DNA of 64,000 bases. Origin: Chitinophagaceae bacterium. Lineage in GTDB: Bacteria > Bacteroidota > Bacteroidia > Chitinophagales > Chitinophagaceae. This document shows, one piece after another, positions 44,206 to 52,372 of the stretch. The number at the start of each line of letters is the position of its first letter. Positions within the stretch are counted from its first letter, which is position 1. The notes beneath the pieces are model-generated. The model saw only the letters and a list, made by a program, of their open reading frames with translations, was not told the DNA's origin and ran no database searches. Made by a program: the position numbers and the translations under genes. The stretch is taken from NCBI GenBank assembly GCA_947488765.1, contig CANLAE010000006.1, positions 62,001 to 126,000 of the forward strand, read 5' to 3'.

Positions 44206-45792
44206 TTACCGATTAATTTTATATATCCAAACTGTTCCTTTATACACATCAACAGGATGATATTTTCTTAACCAAGCCAAAGTATCTGGTGTTGATTTGT
44301 TTACATGAATTACCTGTAACGCCCTTACAGCATACTTCCCGGCTGCTTCAATTGAAGTTGGCAAAACATATTCAACATTATTTTTAATAAAATTTTTAGG
44401 GGCAGAATTATTTTGCCCATAGTCCAAACTACCGTCACTTAACCAATTTATAATTGAAATTTTATCGTACGCAAATTCATTTGTATAAGCAATATAGTTA
44501 TTGAAATATTTTACTAATGAAATTGTTTGAATAAAAGCCAATAGAATTAAAATGATTTTTACATTTCTATTTACGGTAATGTATTCAATTAACTGAGCAA
44601 ACAAAATATAAAATGTTGGGAGTAAAAAAATGAGATGCCTTACTCCTATTTGAATTGGATTAAAAAAACTCAACACAACAAAATAAATCAAAGAAGGTAT
44701 TAAAATGCAGTAATGTAAAATTGATAACTGCTTTTTGATGAATATTTTTTTGATTAATAGCAATATTCCAATTACAGATAAACAAATAATTGCCGTAGGC
44801 ATTTTAAAAAATAAATTGACTAAATAATAATACCAGAAACCATTGTGATAACTTTCATTACCAAGCACAGTAACAGGATTATAAGTACTTTCCGGTTTGC
44901 CGCCACCAATTTGTCCATGGTAACTAAACAGATCAAACCCTTGTACAAAAGAGCTTGGCAAGGGTAAGGGAATATTAGAAAGTCTTGTGTAGGACGATTG
45001 AAAATTTTTAAAAAATGTACTTTGAAAATGATATTGATTCAGACTTGTAAAAGTACCATGACGATAAAATGCCAAATTAATAACCAGTAAAACAATCAAA
45101 AAAAATGAAATAGATTTTAATATAGCATTCAAAGAAAAAAAACTCATTAATTCTTTTTGCAGGAGCTTATGAATAAAAACAATTAACGGAACAAAGCCTG
45201 CCATCAAAACCATGTTCTGTTTTACAATACAAGCAAATCCTACATAGAAAGTACAAGCAAAAAAATCAAACCAGTTTTGCCGGTTCAAATATTTCCACAA
45301 ATGATATAGAATAGCAATAAATGAAAAGGCACAAGCAATATCAGTTCCTATCATACCACTGTGGCCAAGAATTAGCGGATCAAATAAAAATAATACAACA
45401 GGGAGTAAATTCCATTTTGGAAATAAGATTTTCTTGCTCCAAAAATAAATATAAATAGAAGTGAGTAGTGTAAATAAAATCATCATGTACCTTCCAATTT
45501 CCTGATCACTTTTCCCCCAATCATTCTTATGTATCGGATTTTTTAAAACTTGATTGATGATTCTTGGAACCCACGCAACTATAACAACGGGCGACTTACT
45601 ATCATACAACGCGTAACTTCTTTCGGGATTGCCTTGTAACCATTTTCGTGCATATTCTAAATAATCAGGCTCATCAGAGCAAATATCTCTTTGATTAATG
45701 TATAAAGCAGCAAAAAAAGTATGTAATAAAATTAGCAGAATAATTTGCCAATTTTTTTTTAGCTTTTGTCCTATGAAATGAACCATCATCAT
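44206..45792 (-). CDS. Polyprenyl-phosphate-sugar glycosyltransferase (GT39/ArnT-like)
   Basis: The 528-residue protein has about ten or more membrane helices and the GT-C layout. After the first helix the loop RDICSDEPDYLEYARKWLQG carries the acidic DE pair expected of the GT39/GT83 catalytic loop. The later part ends in a soluble segment (VEYVLPTSIEAAGKYAVRALQVIHVNKSTPDTLAWLRKYHP). Such enzymes transfer a sugar from a lipid carrier to protein or lipid A on the periplasmic face; the acceptor is unknown. Its start overlaps the truB stop (ATGA), so they are coupled. Three consecutive ATGs make the exact start uncertain. Confidence 0.8.
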   Translation of the reverse strand: MMMVHFIGQKLKKNWQIILLILLHTFFAALYINQRDICSDEPDYLEYARKWLQGNPERSYALYDSKSPVVIVAWVPRIINQVLKNPIHKNDWGKSDQEIGRYMMILFTLLTSIYIYFWSKKILFPKWNLLPVVLFLFDPLILGHSGMIGTDIACAFSFIAILYHLWKYLNRQNWFDFFACTFYVGFACIVKQNMVLMAGFVPLIVFIHKLLQKELMSFFSLNAILKSISFFLIVLLVINLAFYRHGTFTSLNQYHFQSTFFKNFQSSYTRLSNIPLPLPSSFVQGFDLFSYHGQIGGGKPESTYNPVTVLGNESYHNGFWYYYLVNLFFKMPTAIICLSVIGILLLIKKIFIKKQLSILHYCILIPSLIYFVVLSFFNPIQIGVRHLIFLLPTFYILFAQLIEYITVNRNVKIILILLAFIQTISLVKYFNNYIAYTNEFAYDKISIINWLSDGSLDYGQNNSAPKNFIKNNVEYVLPTSIEAAGKYAVRALQVIHVNKSTPDTLAWLRKYHPVDVYKGTVWIYKINR

Positions 45793-46490
45793 ATCTCAGG
45801 ATGATCATTTTTATGAAGTGATTGCACCATTGATTCAAAGCTTTCAAAACTGTAAGCATCTGCTAAATTAAAATTACCAATTCTGGTTCTGCATAAACTA
45901 CTCATGTAACTCCCAACTCCTAATGCAGCTCCAAAATCATTTGCCAAACTTCTGATATAAGTTCCGGTACTGCAAACAACTTTAAAATGCACAACAGGTA
46001 ATTCAATTTTTGTAATTACAAATTCAGAAATATTCACTTTGCGGGGATCTACTTTCACTTCAATACCCAATCGGGCAGATTCATACAACCTTTTACCATC
46101 TTTTTTAATAGCAGAAAATTGAGGCGGCATTTGTAAAATATCTCCTGTAAAGGCTGCTGTTGCTGCATTAATTGCATCTTCAGTTAAATGTGAAATATCT
46201 TGAAAATTTTCAGGGGCTGCTTCTAAATCATAAGTGGGGGTAGTTGCACCAAGTGTAAATGTGCCGGTATATTCTTTTTCCATTCCCATGTAGTCAGAAA
46301 TTTTTTTAGTAAATTTTCCTGTACAAACAATTAATAAGCCGGTTGCCAAGGGATCTAACGTGCCTGCATGGCCAACTTTTTTAACCTTGGCTAAGTACCT
46401 TACTTTTTTAATTACTGCAAAACTGCTAAGTCCGTAAGGCTTATCAAACAATAATACTTGGCCATCTAAAAAATATTGAGCTGAATACAT
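45789..46490 (-). CDS. truB: tRNA pseudouridine-55 synthase
   Basis: The 233-residue protein has LLFDKPYGLSSFAVIKKVRYLAKVKKVGHAGTLDPLATGLLIVCTGKFTK, containing the catalytic Asp in GTLDPLATG, then LGATTPTYDLEA, MPPQFSAIKKDGKRLYESARLG and CSTGTYIRSLANDFG. All are TruB signatures; it makes the T-loop pseudouridine of tRNAs. The C-terminal PUA-like extension of E. coli TruB is missing, as in many short forms. It is upstream of and overlaps the membrane glycosyltransferase gene. Confidence 0.96.
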   Translation of the reverse strand: MYSAQYFLDGQVLLFDKPYGLSSFAVIKKVRYLAKVKKVGHAGTLDPLATGLLIVCTGKFTKKISDYMGMEKEYTGTFTLGATTPTYDLEAAPENFQDISHLTEDAINAATAAFTGDILQMPPQFSAIKKDGKRLYESARLGIEVKVDPRKVNISEFVITKIELPVVHFKVVCSTGTYIRSLANDFGAALGVGSYMSSLCRTRIGNFNLADAYSFESFESMVQSLHKNDHPEI

Positions 46491-46662
46491 AGTTTACGAA
46501 GATAAGCGGATGTTGTTTTAATTTTTAAAAGCGTCAAATGATAATTTATATTGAAATTTTTAAGCAGTTATTTTGTTTAATGATTGTATTTTATTTAACA
46601 ACAAAGCAAGTATTCATTTGGGTTAAAATAAATATATTTACTACATCAAAAAAAAATATTTT

Positions 46663-47070
46663 ATGGATAGAAAAGAATTTTTTTCTCAAATTGGAGTTGG
46701 AGCTGCAGCTCTTTTAGTTCCTGCATGTTTGGGTGGTTTAACAGGATGTAGTAAATCTGTTTCAGCACCTACAAACGTTGATTTTACTATTGATGTAAGC
46801 ACTGGCAGTTTGGCCACCAATGGAGGCTATTTAGTTCAAAACGGTGTATTGGTTGCCAGAACTACTTCGGGAAGTTTTTTAGCTGTTTCTGCTGCATGTA
46901 CGCATGAAGGAACGAATGTTAAATACGTTTCGAGCAGCAATAGTTTTACGTGCCCAAATCACAATGCCCAATTTAACAGTACTGGGGCTGTAACGCAAGG
47001 ACCTGCAACAACAAGTCTTACTAAATATAATACAACATTAACAGGCACATCACTTCGTGTATATTCTTAA
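46663..47070 (+). CDS. Rieske [2Fe-2S] lipoprotein
   Basis: The 135-residue protein starts MDRKEFFSQIGVGAAALLVPACLGGLTGC, a signal region with possible lipobox LTGC (an earlier VPAC is an alternative). The Rieske ligands are CTHEGTNV and CPNHNAQF, separated by about 17 residues, so both Cys-His pairs are present; the disulfide cysteines of high-potential bc1-type Rieske proteins are absent. The rest is Ser/Thr-rich and compact. It is a small membrane-tethered electron carrier rather than part of a visible bc complex or dioxygenase, none of which lies nearby. Partner and redox role are unknown. Confidence 0.85.
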   Translation: MDRKEFFSQIGVGAAALLVPACLGGLTGCSKSVSAPTNVDFTIDVSTGSLATNGGYLVQNGVLVARTTSGSFLAVSAACTHEGTNVKYVSSSNSFTCPNHNAQFNSTGAVTQGPATTSLTKYNTTLTGTSLRVYS

Positions 47071-47124
47071 TTGGCAACATTTGATGATGGATTTTTTAAT
47101 ATGAAAACCTATGATATTGCTGAA

Positions 47125-47784
47125 CTATTGAATACTCATTTCCGGAACAAAATCCGGTATGATTAGTTTACCTACAGTTTTATTTTTAATTTCTTCAACG
47201 GTGACACCAGGAGCAGTTTCCAATAAAAGAAATCCTGAGTCTGTTATTTCCAATACCGCTAGCTCCGTTACAATTTTTTTCACACAATGTACACCTGTCA
47301 ATGGCAGTGTACATCGATCTAAAAGCTTGCTTTCACCTTTGGGATTGGTATGCATCATTGCAACAATTATATTTTTAGCACTTGCTACCAAATCCATTGC
47401 ACCACCCATTCCCTTGACCATCTTACCTGGAATTTTCCAGTTAGCAATATCACCATTTTCACTCACTTCCATTGCACCTAAAACGGTTAAATCAATCTTT
47501 CCGGCACGAATCATTCCAAAACTTTCAGCGCTGTCAAACAAAGCTGCGCCATCAATTAACGTTACAGTTTCTTTACCGGCATTAATGAGGTCTGCATCCA
47601 CTTCTTCCTCCAAAGGATATGGACCAATACCAAGAATTCCATTTTCACTTTGAAGTATTACTGTAATATTTTCCGGAATATAATTTGCAACAAGTGTTGG
47701 AATTCCGATACCAAGATTTACATACATACCATCTTTTAATTCCTGTGCTATTCGTTTTGCGATACCGTATTTATCCAATGCCAT
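47125..47784 (-). CDS. scoB: 3-oxoacid CoA-transferase subunit B
   Basis: The 219-residue protein has [27 protein letters not shown] at the start and [15 protein letters not shown], whose Glu in SENG is the catalytic residue that forms the enzyme-CoA thioester. [38 protein letters not shown] is the family block. With subunit A (52 bp upstream in the transcript) it moves CoA from succinyl-CoA or another donor to acetoacetate or a similar acid. HMG-CoA lyase at 28 kb could supply acetoacetate, supporting a leucine or ketone-body route, although the exact acid is inferred. Confidence 0.93.
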   Translation of the reverse strand: MALDKYGIAKRIAQELKDGMYVNLGIGIPTLVANYIPENITVILQSENGILGIGPYPLEEEVDADLINAGKETVTLIDGAALFDSAESFGMIRAGKIDLTVLGAMEVSENGDIANWKIPGKMVKGMGGAMDLVASAKNIIVAMMHTNPKGESKLLDRCTLPLTGVHCVKKIVTELAVLEITDSGFLLLETAPGVTVEEIKNKTVGKLIIPDFVPEMSIQ

Positions 47785-47836
47785 AATTAATATTTTAAGT
47801 CTTTAAACAAAAGCTACAAATTGATATCATACGAAT

Positions 47837-48535
47837 TTATTTTGGCAAGTGCAATGTTTTTTTTTCGATTCTTTTTTGATAATTGCTTCCTTGAAAAATT
47901 CTATGTACATAAATTCCTGCTACATGAATAGCATCAGGATCTAATTCGCCGGGGTCTACCAAATGTTCAACTTCTGCAATAGTTATGTTCCCTGCTTTAG
48001 CCATTGAAGTTGAAAAATTACGAGTCGTTTTTCTAAAAATCAAATTGCCCAATGTATCACCTTTCCATGCCTTTACAATGGCGAAATTGGCGTGCAGTGC
48101 ATGTTCCATCAAATACATTTTCCCATTAAACAATCTGGTTTCTTTACCAATTGCAATTTCTGTTCCAACACCAGCTGGTGTAAAAAAAGCCGGTATTCCC
48201 ATGCCCGCCATTTGAATTTGGGTTGCTAAAGTTCCTTGAGGAGTCAAATCAACTTCCAGTTCGCCTGATAAAAGCTGTCGTTCAAATTCTGCATTTTCTC
48301 CTACATAACTACTGATCATTTTTTTTATTTGTCTGGTCTTCAATAAAAGTCCAAGACCAAAATCATCTACCCCTGCATTATTACTGATACAAGTAAGATT
48401 ATTTACACCACTTTCAACCAATGCATCAATACAATTTTCCGGAATTCCATTTAATCCAAATCCACCTAGCATAATGGTACTTCCGTTGGTGATATCGGCA
48501 ACTGCATCATTGGCATTAGCAACAACTTTATTCAT
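47837..48535 (-). CDS. scoA: 3-oxoacid CoA-transferase subunit A
   Basis: The 232-residue protein has TIMLGGFGLNGIPENCIDALVESGVNNLTCISNNAGVDDFGLGLLL, the signature of alpha subunits, and GMGIPAFFTPAGVGTEIA with the CoA-binding GxGT region. YLMEHALHANFAIVKAWKGDTLGN completes the pattern. It is immediately upstream of subunit B and both are needed for activity. It is 24 bp downstream of the DUF4296 lipoprotein gene on the same strand. Confidence 0.93.
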   Translation of the reverse strand: MNKVVANANDAVADITNGSTIMLGGFGLNGIPENCIDALVESGVNNLTCISNNAGVDDFGLGLLLKTRQIKKMISSYVGENAEFERQLLSGELEVDLTPQGTLATQIQMAGMGIPAFFTPAGVGTEIAIGKETRLFNGKMYLMEHALHANFAIVKAWKGDTLGNLIFRKTTRNFSTSMAKAGNITIAEVEHLVDPGELDPDAIHVAGIYVHRIFQGSNYQKRIEKKTLHLPK

Positions 48536-48559
48536 AGCCCAACCTATTTTATTAAAAAA

Positions 48560-48916
48560 TTAATTAAGAGAAGATGATTTTGGAATCAAATTATTAGGAA
48601 CACTCCTTTGTCTCATTCCATAAGCCTGAACCGAGTCAATTAATGTTTTATACTGATCTGCATGTTCCTGATAAAATTTATAAGAACTATAAAATTGGTC
48701 TTTAGAAATTTTGTGAACTAAGAATACTTGTTCATACAATCGAATATTTTCTTTTTTCTTGATTAAGGTAGAATCTTTGTGCATTTTTTCTATGTATAAT
48801 TCATCGGCGCAAGCCATATCCCAAACAATCACTTTCATTTTATTTAAAGGGATATTTTTTGAAGTACATGAAGCCAAAAAAAATAACAGTATCAAAAAAT
48901 AATTCAGTTTTTTCAT
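48560..48916 (-). CDS. DUF4296 lipoprotein
   Basis: The 118-residue protein has a lipoprotein signal (MKKLNYFLILLFFLASC, Cys at 17). The mature part matches the DUF4296 plan: VIVWDMACADELYIEKM followed by EQVFLVHKISKDQFYSSYKFYQEHADQYKTLIDSV, a helical hairpin with an aromatic FYSSYKFYQEH core. The family is restricted to Bacteroidota and has no known function. It overlaps the stop of the PorD-like gene by one base, so it is co-translated with an envelope component and may assist outer-membrane biogenesis; that link is inferred from position only. Confidence 0.85.
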   Translation of the reverse strand: MKKLNYFLILLFFLASCTSKNIPLNKMKVIVWDMACADELYIEKMHKDSTLIKKKENIRLYEQVFLVHKISKDQFYSSYKFYQEHADQYKTLIDSVQAYGMRQRSVPNNLIPKSSSLN

Positions 48917-49836
48917 TACTTTAATTCTTCTTTATATTTTGATGCATTGGAAATATCTAACTGACCAAGAATTTCGATAGTCCTTTGTTTTTCTTGGGGT
49001 GTCCCTTTCTTAAAAATACCAATTAGTTCGGCAGATTTACTTTGCATAAAAAACTGAACAAACATTGTATTTGCATTTTCTTTATTAAAGGCTTGCAACT
49101 GAACTAAAGATTGTAAAATATTATTTCTTGCCTCCGCTTCGGCATCATACATCTTATCGAAGCCGGCACGATAGTATGAATAAACAACATCGTGAATAAT
49201 ATTATATCGATTGTTGGTTAAATTTTCAGACAAAAAATATCGATTACGCAAACCATCAAATACTCTCCAACCGCTGATACTTTTTCCTTCAGGTGCATTA
49301 TTTACTACGTTCAAAGCCTTTTGAAAATATTGTTCCCCGCCTTTTGGAGAAAATGAATCATAATCCATCCCAATGATAATATATGCATAGTATGCAAAAA
49401 TTGCAGTAAGGTTTGAAGCCATTGCATCTGTTCCGGCTACTCTGTTATCATTAAATTCTACAGGCTGATATTCGATATATTTAAAAGCCACATCAGCATC
49501 CATAAAATTGATAAGAGCTGCCTGATAAGATGAATTAAATGTTGGTCTTGCAGCTTGTACTGTAAGTGATGCTTTATAAACATTGGGTTCTATCACACTT
49601 TCAATATTCAGCAAAAAATTACATTCAATTTTTTCGGATTGTTTAAATACATCACTACCCCACTTTCTATTGTTCAATAAATTGGTTAGCTGAGTTTGCA
49701 GTGTTGTAAATATTTTTTTATCTACTGTTGTTGGAACTCTGCTGGCTATCACTGTAACTTTTGCAAATAACTCTTCAGCATGAACTCCGGAAAAAACCAG
49801 TACAAAGAAAACAGTTAGGATTAATTTATTTTTCAT
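48916..49836 (-). CDS. porD: PorD-like type IX secretion protein (DUF4835)
   Basis: The 306-residue protein has a signal peptide (MKNKLILTVFFVLVFSGVHAEE) and the DUF4835 features: VTVIASRVPTTVDKKIFTTLQTQLTNLLNNRKWGSDVFKQSEKIECNFLLNI, YKASLTVQAARPTFNSSYQAALINFMD, and a C-terminal half with FAYYAYIIIGMDYDSFSPKGGEQYF. PorD is required for gingipain secretion by the type IX system in Porphyromonas; its exact role is not settled. No other T9SS gene is in the window. It overlaps the 3' end of coaBC by 11 bases and is followed by the DUF4296 gene, a conserved Bacteroidota neighbourhood as I recall it. Confidence 0.85.
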   Translation of the reverse strand: MKNKLILTVFFVLVFSGVHAEELFAKVTVIASRVPTTVDKKIFTTLQTQLTNLLNNRKWGSDVFKQSEKIECNFLLNIESVIEPNVYKASLTVQAARPTFNSSYQAALINFMDADVAFKYIEYQPVEFNDNRVAGTDAMASNLTAIFAYYAYIIIGMDYDSFSPKGGEQYFQKALNVVNNAPEGKSISGWRVFDGLRNRYFLSENLTNNRYNIIHDVVYSYYRAGFDKMYDAEAEARNNILQSLVQLQAFNKENANTMFVQFFMQSKSAELIGIFKKGTPQEKQRTIEILGQLDISNASKYKEELK

Positions 49837-51025
49837 GGATTTTATCAGTAATAAATGAAATTATATCTTTTGCAACATCTTTTTTATTTTTTAATTCAAA
49901 TTTAGATGTTGTACCATCCTTGTACAATATAGTTATTTTATTTGTATCAAACCCAAAACCTGCATTGGTATCATTTAAAGAATTTAAAACAATGGCATCA
50001 GCATTTTTATTCTTTAATTTTTTATGTGCGTTTTCAATTTCATTTTCTGTTTCTAAAGCAAAGCCCACTAAAAATTGACTTTTTGTTTTTTGTTTGCCTA
50101 ACTGAAAAAGAATATCTGTTGTTTTTTGCAATTTAAGATCCCATTCTGCATGCTTCTTTTTAATTTTATTAGACAAGATTTCTATGGGTTGATAATCTGC
50201 TATAGCTGCACTCATTATAGTAATATTTGCTTGTTTAAATAGTTTCAAACAGGCTTCATACATTTTATTTGCAGTAGTAACTCTAATTAATTTTATTGAG
50301 TTATAATTTAATTGTTCGTGGGAAGGTCCAGAAATAAGTGTTACATCGGCTCCTTGTAAATAGGCTTGCTCTGCGATTGCAAAACCCATTTTACCTGATG
50401 AATAATTTCCAATAAATCTAACAGGATCCAGAGGTTCATAAGTAGGTCCTGCGGTAATTAAAACCTTCTTGTTTTTTAAAGTTGTTCCTCTGAAAAAATT
50501 TTCAATTAAATAAGTAATGATTGTAGCCGGTTCAGCCATTCTTCCTTCGCCAAATAATCCGCTTGCCAATTCGCCATTATCAACTGGAATAATAAAATTC
50601 CCGTATTTTTTTATTCTATCAAGATTATTTTTAGTAGCTGGATGATGCCACATATCTTCATCCATTGCAGGTGCAACTACTACGGGGCATTTAGCTGATA
50701 AATAAACCGCCAACAACAAATTGTCACAATGACCATTAGCCATTTTAGCAAGTGTATTACAGCTTAATGGTGCAATTAAAAAAACATCAGCCCATCTTCC
50801 CAATGCAACATGATTGGCCCAGGAATTTTCTTCAACCAAATCAATATAAACTTTGTTTTTGGATAAGGTAGACAATACTATAGGAGCAACAAATTCTTTG
50901 GCTGCAGGAGTCATTATAATTTTTACCTCTGCTTCTTGTTTTACCAATAATCTTACGAGGAAAATTATTTTATAGGCAGCAATACTACCTGTAATTCCTA
51001 TTAATATTTTCTTTCCATGCAGCAT
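49826..51025 (-). CDS. coaBC: Phosphopantothenoylcysteine decarboxylase/phosphopantothenate-cysteine ligase
   Basis: The 399-residue bifunctional protein carries out two steps of CoA synthesis. The CoaC flavoprotein half has GITGSIAAYKIIFLVRLL, WADVFLIAPLSCNTLAKMANGHCDNLL and VAPAMDEDMW. The flap loop, which in E. coli contains an essential Cys, reads NGELASGLFGEGRM, with Ser at that place; I recall the same in other Bacteroidota. The CoaB half has VLITAGPTYEPLDPVRFIGNYSSGKMGFAIAEQA and SAAIADYQP. With panB, panC and panD nearby, much of the CoA route is encoded here. It is preceded by a terminator after rpoZ. Confidence 0.94.
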   Translation of the reverse strand: MLHGKKILIGITGSIAAYKIIFLVRLLVKQEAEVKIIMTPAAKEFVAPIVLSTLSKNKVYIDLVEENSWANHVALGRWADVFLIAPLSCNTLAKMANGHCDNLLLAVYLSAKCPVVVAPAMDEDMWHHPATKNNLDRIKKYGNFIIPVDNGELASGLFGEGRMAEPATIITYLIENFFRGTTLKNKKVLITAGPTYEPLDPVRFIGNYSSGKMGFAIAEQAYLQGADVTLISGPSHEQLNYNSIKLIRVTTANKMYEACLKLFKQANITIMSAAIADYQPIEILSNKIKKKHAEWDLKLQKTTDILFQLGKQKTKSQFLVGFALETENEIENAHKKLKNKNADAIVLNSLNDTNAGFGFDTNKITILYKDGTTSKFELKNKKDVAKDIISFITDKIHEK

Positions 51026-51049
51026 GATAACTAAATATAAAATTAAAAC

Positions 51050-51077
51050 AAAAACGACAGTAAATCATACTGTCGTT
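51050..51077 (-). terminator. Intrinsic terminator between rpoZ and coaBC
   Basis: AACGACAGTA pairs perfectly with TACTGTCGTT over five bases and runs, on the minus strand, into TTTTTGTTTT. It closes the bamD-rpoZ unit 25 bp after the rpoZ stop. Confidence 0.88.
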
Positions 51078-51101
51078 ATGCATTAAAAAGATGGCATTAT
51101 A

Positions 51102-51443
51102 TTATCTGAATAAATCTTCTTCGTTCTTTCTAAAATATACTTTATTCTCCATGAATTCTTGTGTTGCAAGAATAGCTGCGTTTGGCATTTTTTCGTATGC
51201 TCTTGATATTTCAATTTGTTCTTTATTTTCATGAACTTCTTCCAAAGAATCAGTATGACTTGCAAACTCTTCTAATTTATTATGAAGTTCTTCTCTCAAG
51301 GAAATGTTTATTTGATTGGCTCTTTTGCTGATAATTGAAATTGATTCGTACAAATTACCAGTTTTTGCTTTGATATCTATCAAATTTTTAGTTTCAACTA
51401 CACTAGTGGTATTAGCACTAAGCTGTCTTCTTAGCTTACTCAT
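51102..51443 (-). CDS. rpoZ: RNA polymerase omega subunit, Bacteroidota type
   Basis: The 113-residue protein reads VVETKNLIDIKAKTGNLYESISIISKRANQINISLREELHNKL, where the ISIISKRANQI helix corresponds to the omega-subunit motif (usually RFxLVxxAxxRARQL). The Bacteroidota version is divergent and often left as hypothetical. Its acidic C-terminal half (SLEEVHENKEQIEISRAYEKMPNAAILATQEFM) is phylum-specific. Position supports the call: it overlaps bamD by eight bases and lies upstream of coaBC, the usual arrangement. Confidence 0.85.
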   Translation of the reverse strand: MSKLRRQLSANTTSVVETKNLIDIKAKTGNLYESISIISKRANQINISLREELHNKLEEFASHTDSLEEVHENKEQIEISRAYEKMPNAAILATQEFMENKVYFRKNEEDLFR

Positions 51444-52236
51444 GTTTTAAAGTTTTTATAAAGTTATTCGATAAATTTTTATAGGTCTCTGCTTCTGCAA
51501 CAAATTTACTTTCTTTAAATCGTTCTATAAATTCACTACATTCAGCAAGAACTTTTTCATAACGTTCCAATTGTTTTTCCTGAATACTCATTTCGGCATA
51601 TTTGTAATATGATTTTATCACCAACAATTTGTATTCATCACTTTTTTTAGAATCGGGGAAGTTATCTGAAACAGACGAAAAGCTTATGGCTGCTGCCTTA
51701 TAAAATCCAAGATCATAATATAATTGAGCACTTTTATATTCCTTCGCCTCTAATTTTTCTCTGCATTTATCCATAATCAACATCGCATCCTTAACTCTCG
51801 GGGATGTGGGATGTGTATTAATGAATGCCTGCATTAGGTTGATTGTTTTATTGGTATTGGTTTGGTCCAACTCAACTTTAGGAGATTGTTTATAGTAGCT
51901 AAAAGACCTCATGTATTCACATTCTTCTGCTTTTGTACTGTTTGGAAATGTTTCTACGAAAGTTTTGAATAAATTTTCTGAATTCAAATAATCTTTTTCA
52001 TAGTAGGAGCAGTATGCAAATTTATAATACACTTCTTCGAATGAAGCGGTCCCTTTAATATATGGGAATACTTCTTCGAATAGTATTTGAGCGTAATTGT
52101 AGTTCTTAGTAGAATAATATTGCTCAGCCATTTTTAATTTATACTGATAGTCTTTGCTTTTTTGAATTTTGGCAAACTTAGAAGTACAGCCACTCAAAAT
52201 AGCAATTGATAATATGAGCGTAATAATTTTTTTCAT
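51436..52236 (-). CDS. bamD: Outer membrane assembly lipoprotein BamD
   Basis: ATG 52236 begins MKKIITLILSIAILSGC, a lipoprotein signal with Cys at 17; the track ORF starts four codons earlier at a non-ATG codon. The 266 residues form tetratricopeptide-like helices: MAEQYYSTKNYNYAQILFEEVFPYIKG, EVYYKFAYCSYYEKDYLNSENLFKTFVETFPNS, YYDLGFYKAAAISFSSVSDNFPDSKKSDEYKLLVIKSYYKYAEMS. BamD bridges BamA to the rest of the machine that folds outer-membrane barrels, of which this window has at least four. It is translated in overlap with rpoZ. Confidence 0.92.
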   Translation of the reverse strand: MKKIITLILSIAILSGCTSKFAKIQKSKDYQYKLKMAEQYYSTKNYNYAQILFEEVFPYIKGTASFEEVYYKFAYCSYYEKDYLNSENLFKTFVETFPNSTKAEECEYMRSFSYYKQSPKVELDQTNTNKTINLMQAFINTHPTSPRVKDAMLIMDKCREKLEAKEYKSAQLYYDLGFYKAAAISFSSVSDNFPDSKKSDEYKLLVIKSYYKYAEMSIQEKQLERYEKVLAECSEFIERFKESKFVAEAETYKNLSNNFIKTLKHE

Positions 52237-52319
52237 GAAAGGGTACAAAAGTATGGTTTTAAGGGCAAAATAAAAACTGATTATGTTATATAATTGAAAT
52301 TACTCGTTAATATTAATAC

Positions 52320-52352
52320 AAAAAGCCCTCAGTTGTTAGCTGAGGGCTTTTT
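52320..52352 (-). terminator. Intrinsic terminator of the OmpA-family gene
   Basis: AAAAAGCCCTCAG pairs perfectly with CTGAGGGCTTTTT (13 bp, seven-base loop). It lies 20 bp beyond the OmpA-family stop and 84 bp before bamD. Confidence 0.95.
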
Positions 52353-52372
52353 AATGTATCTATGATATTGGC

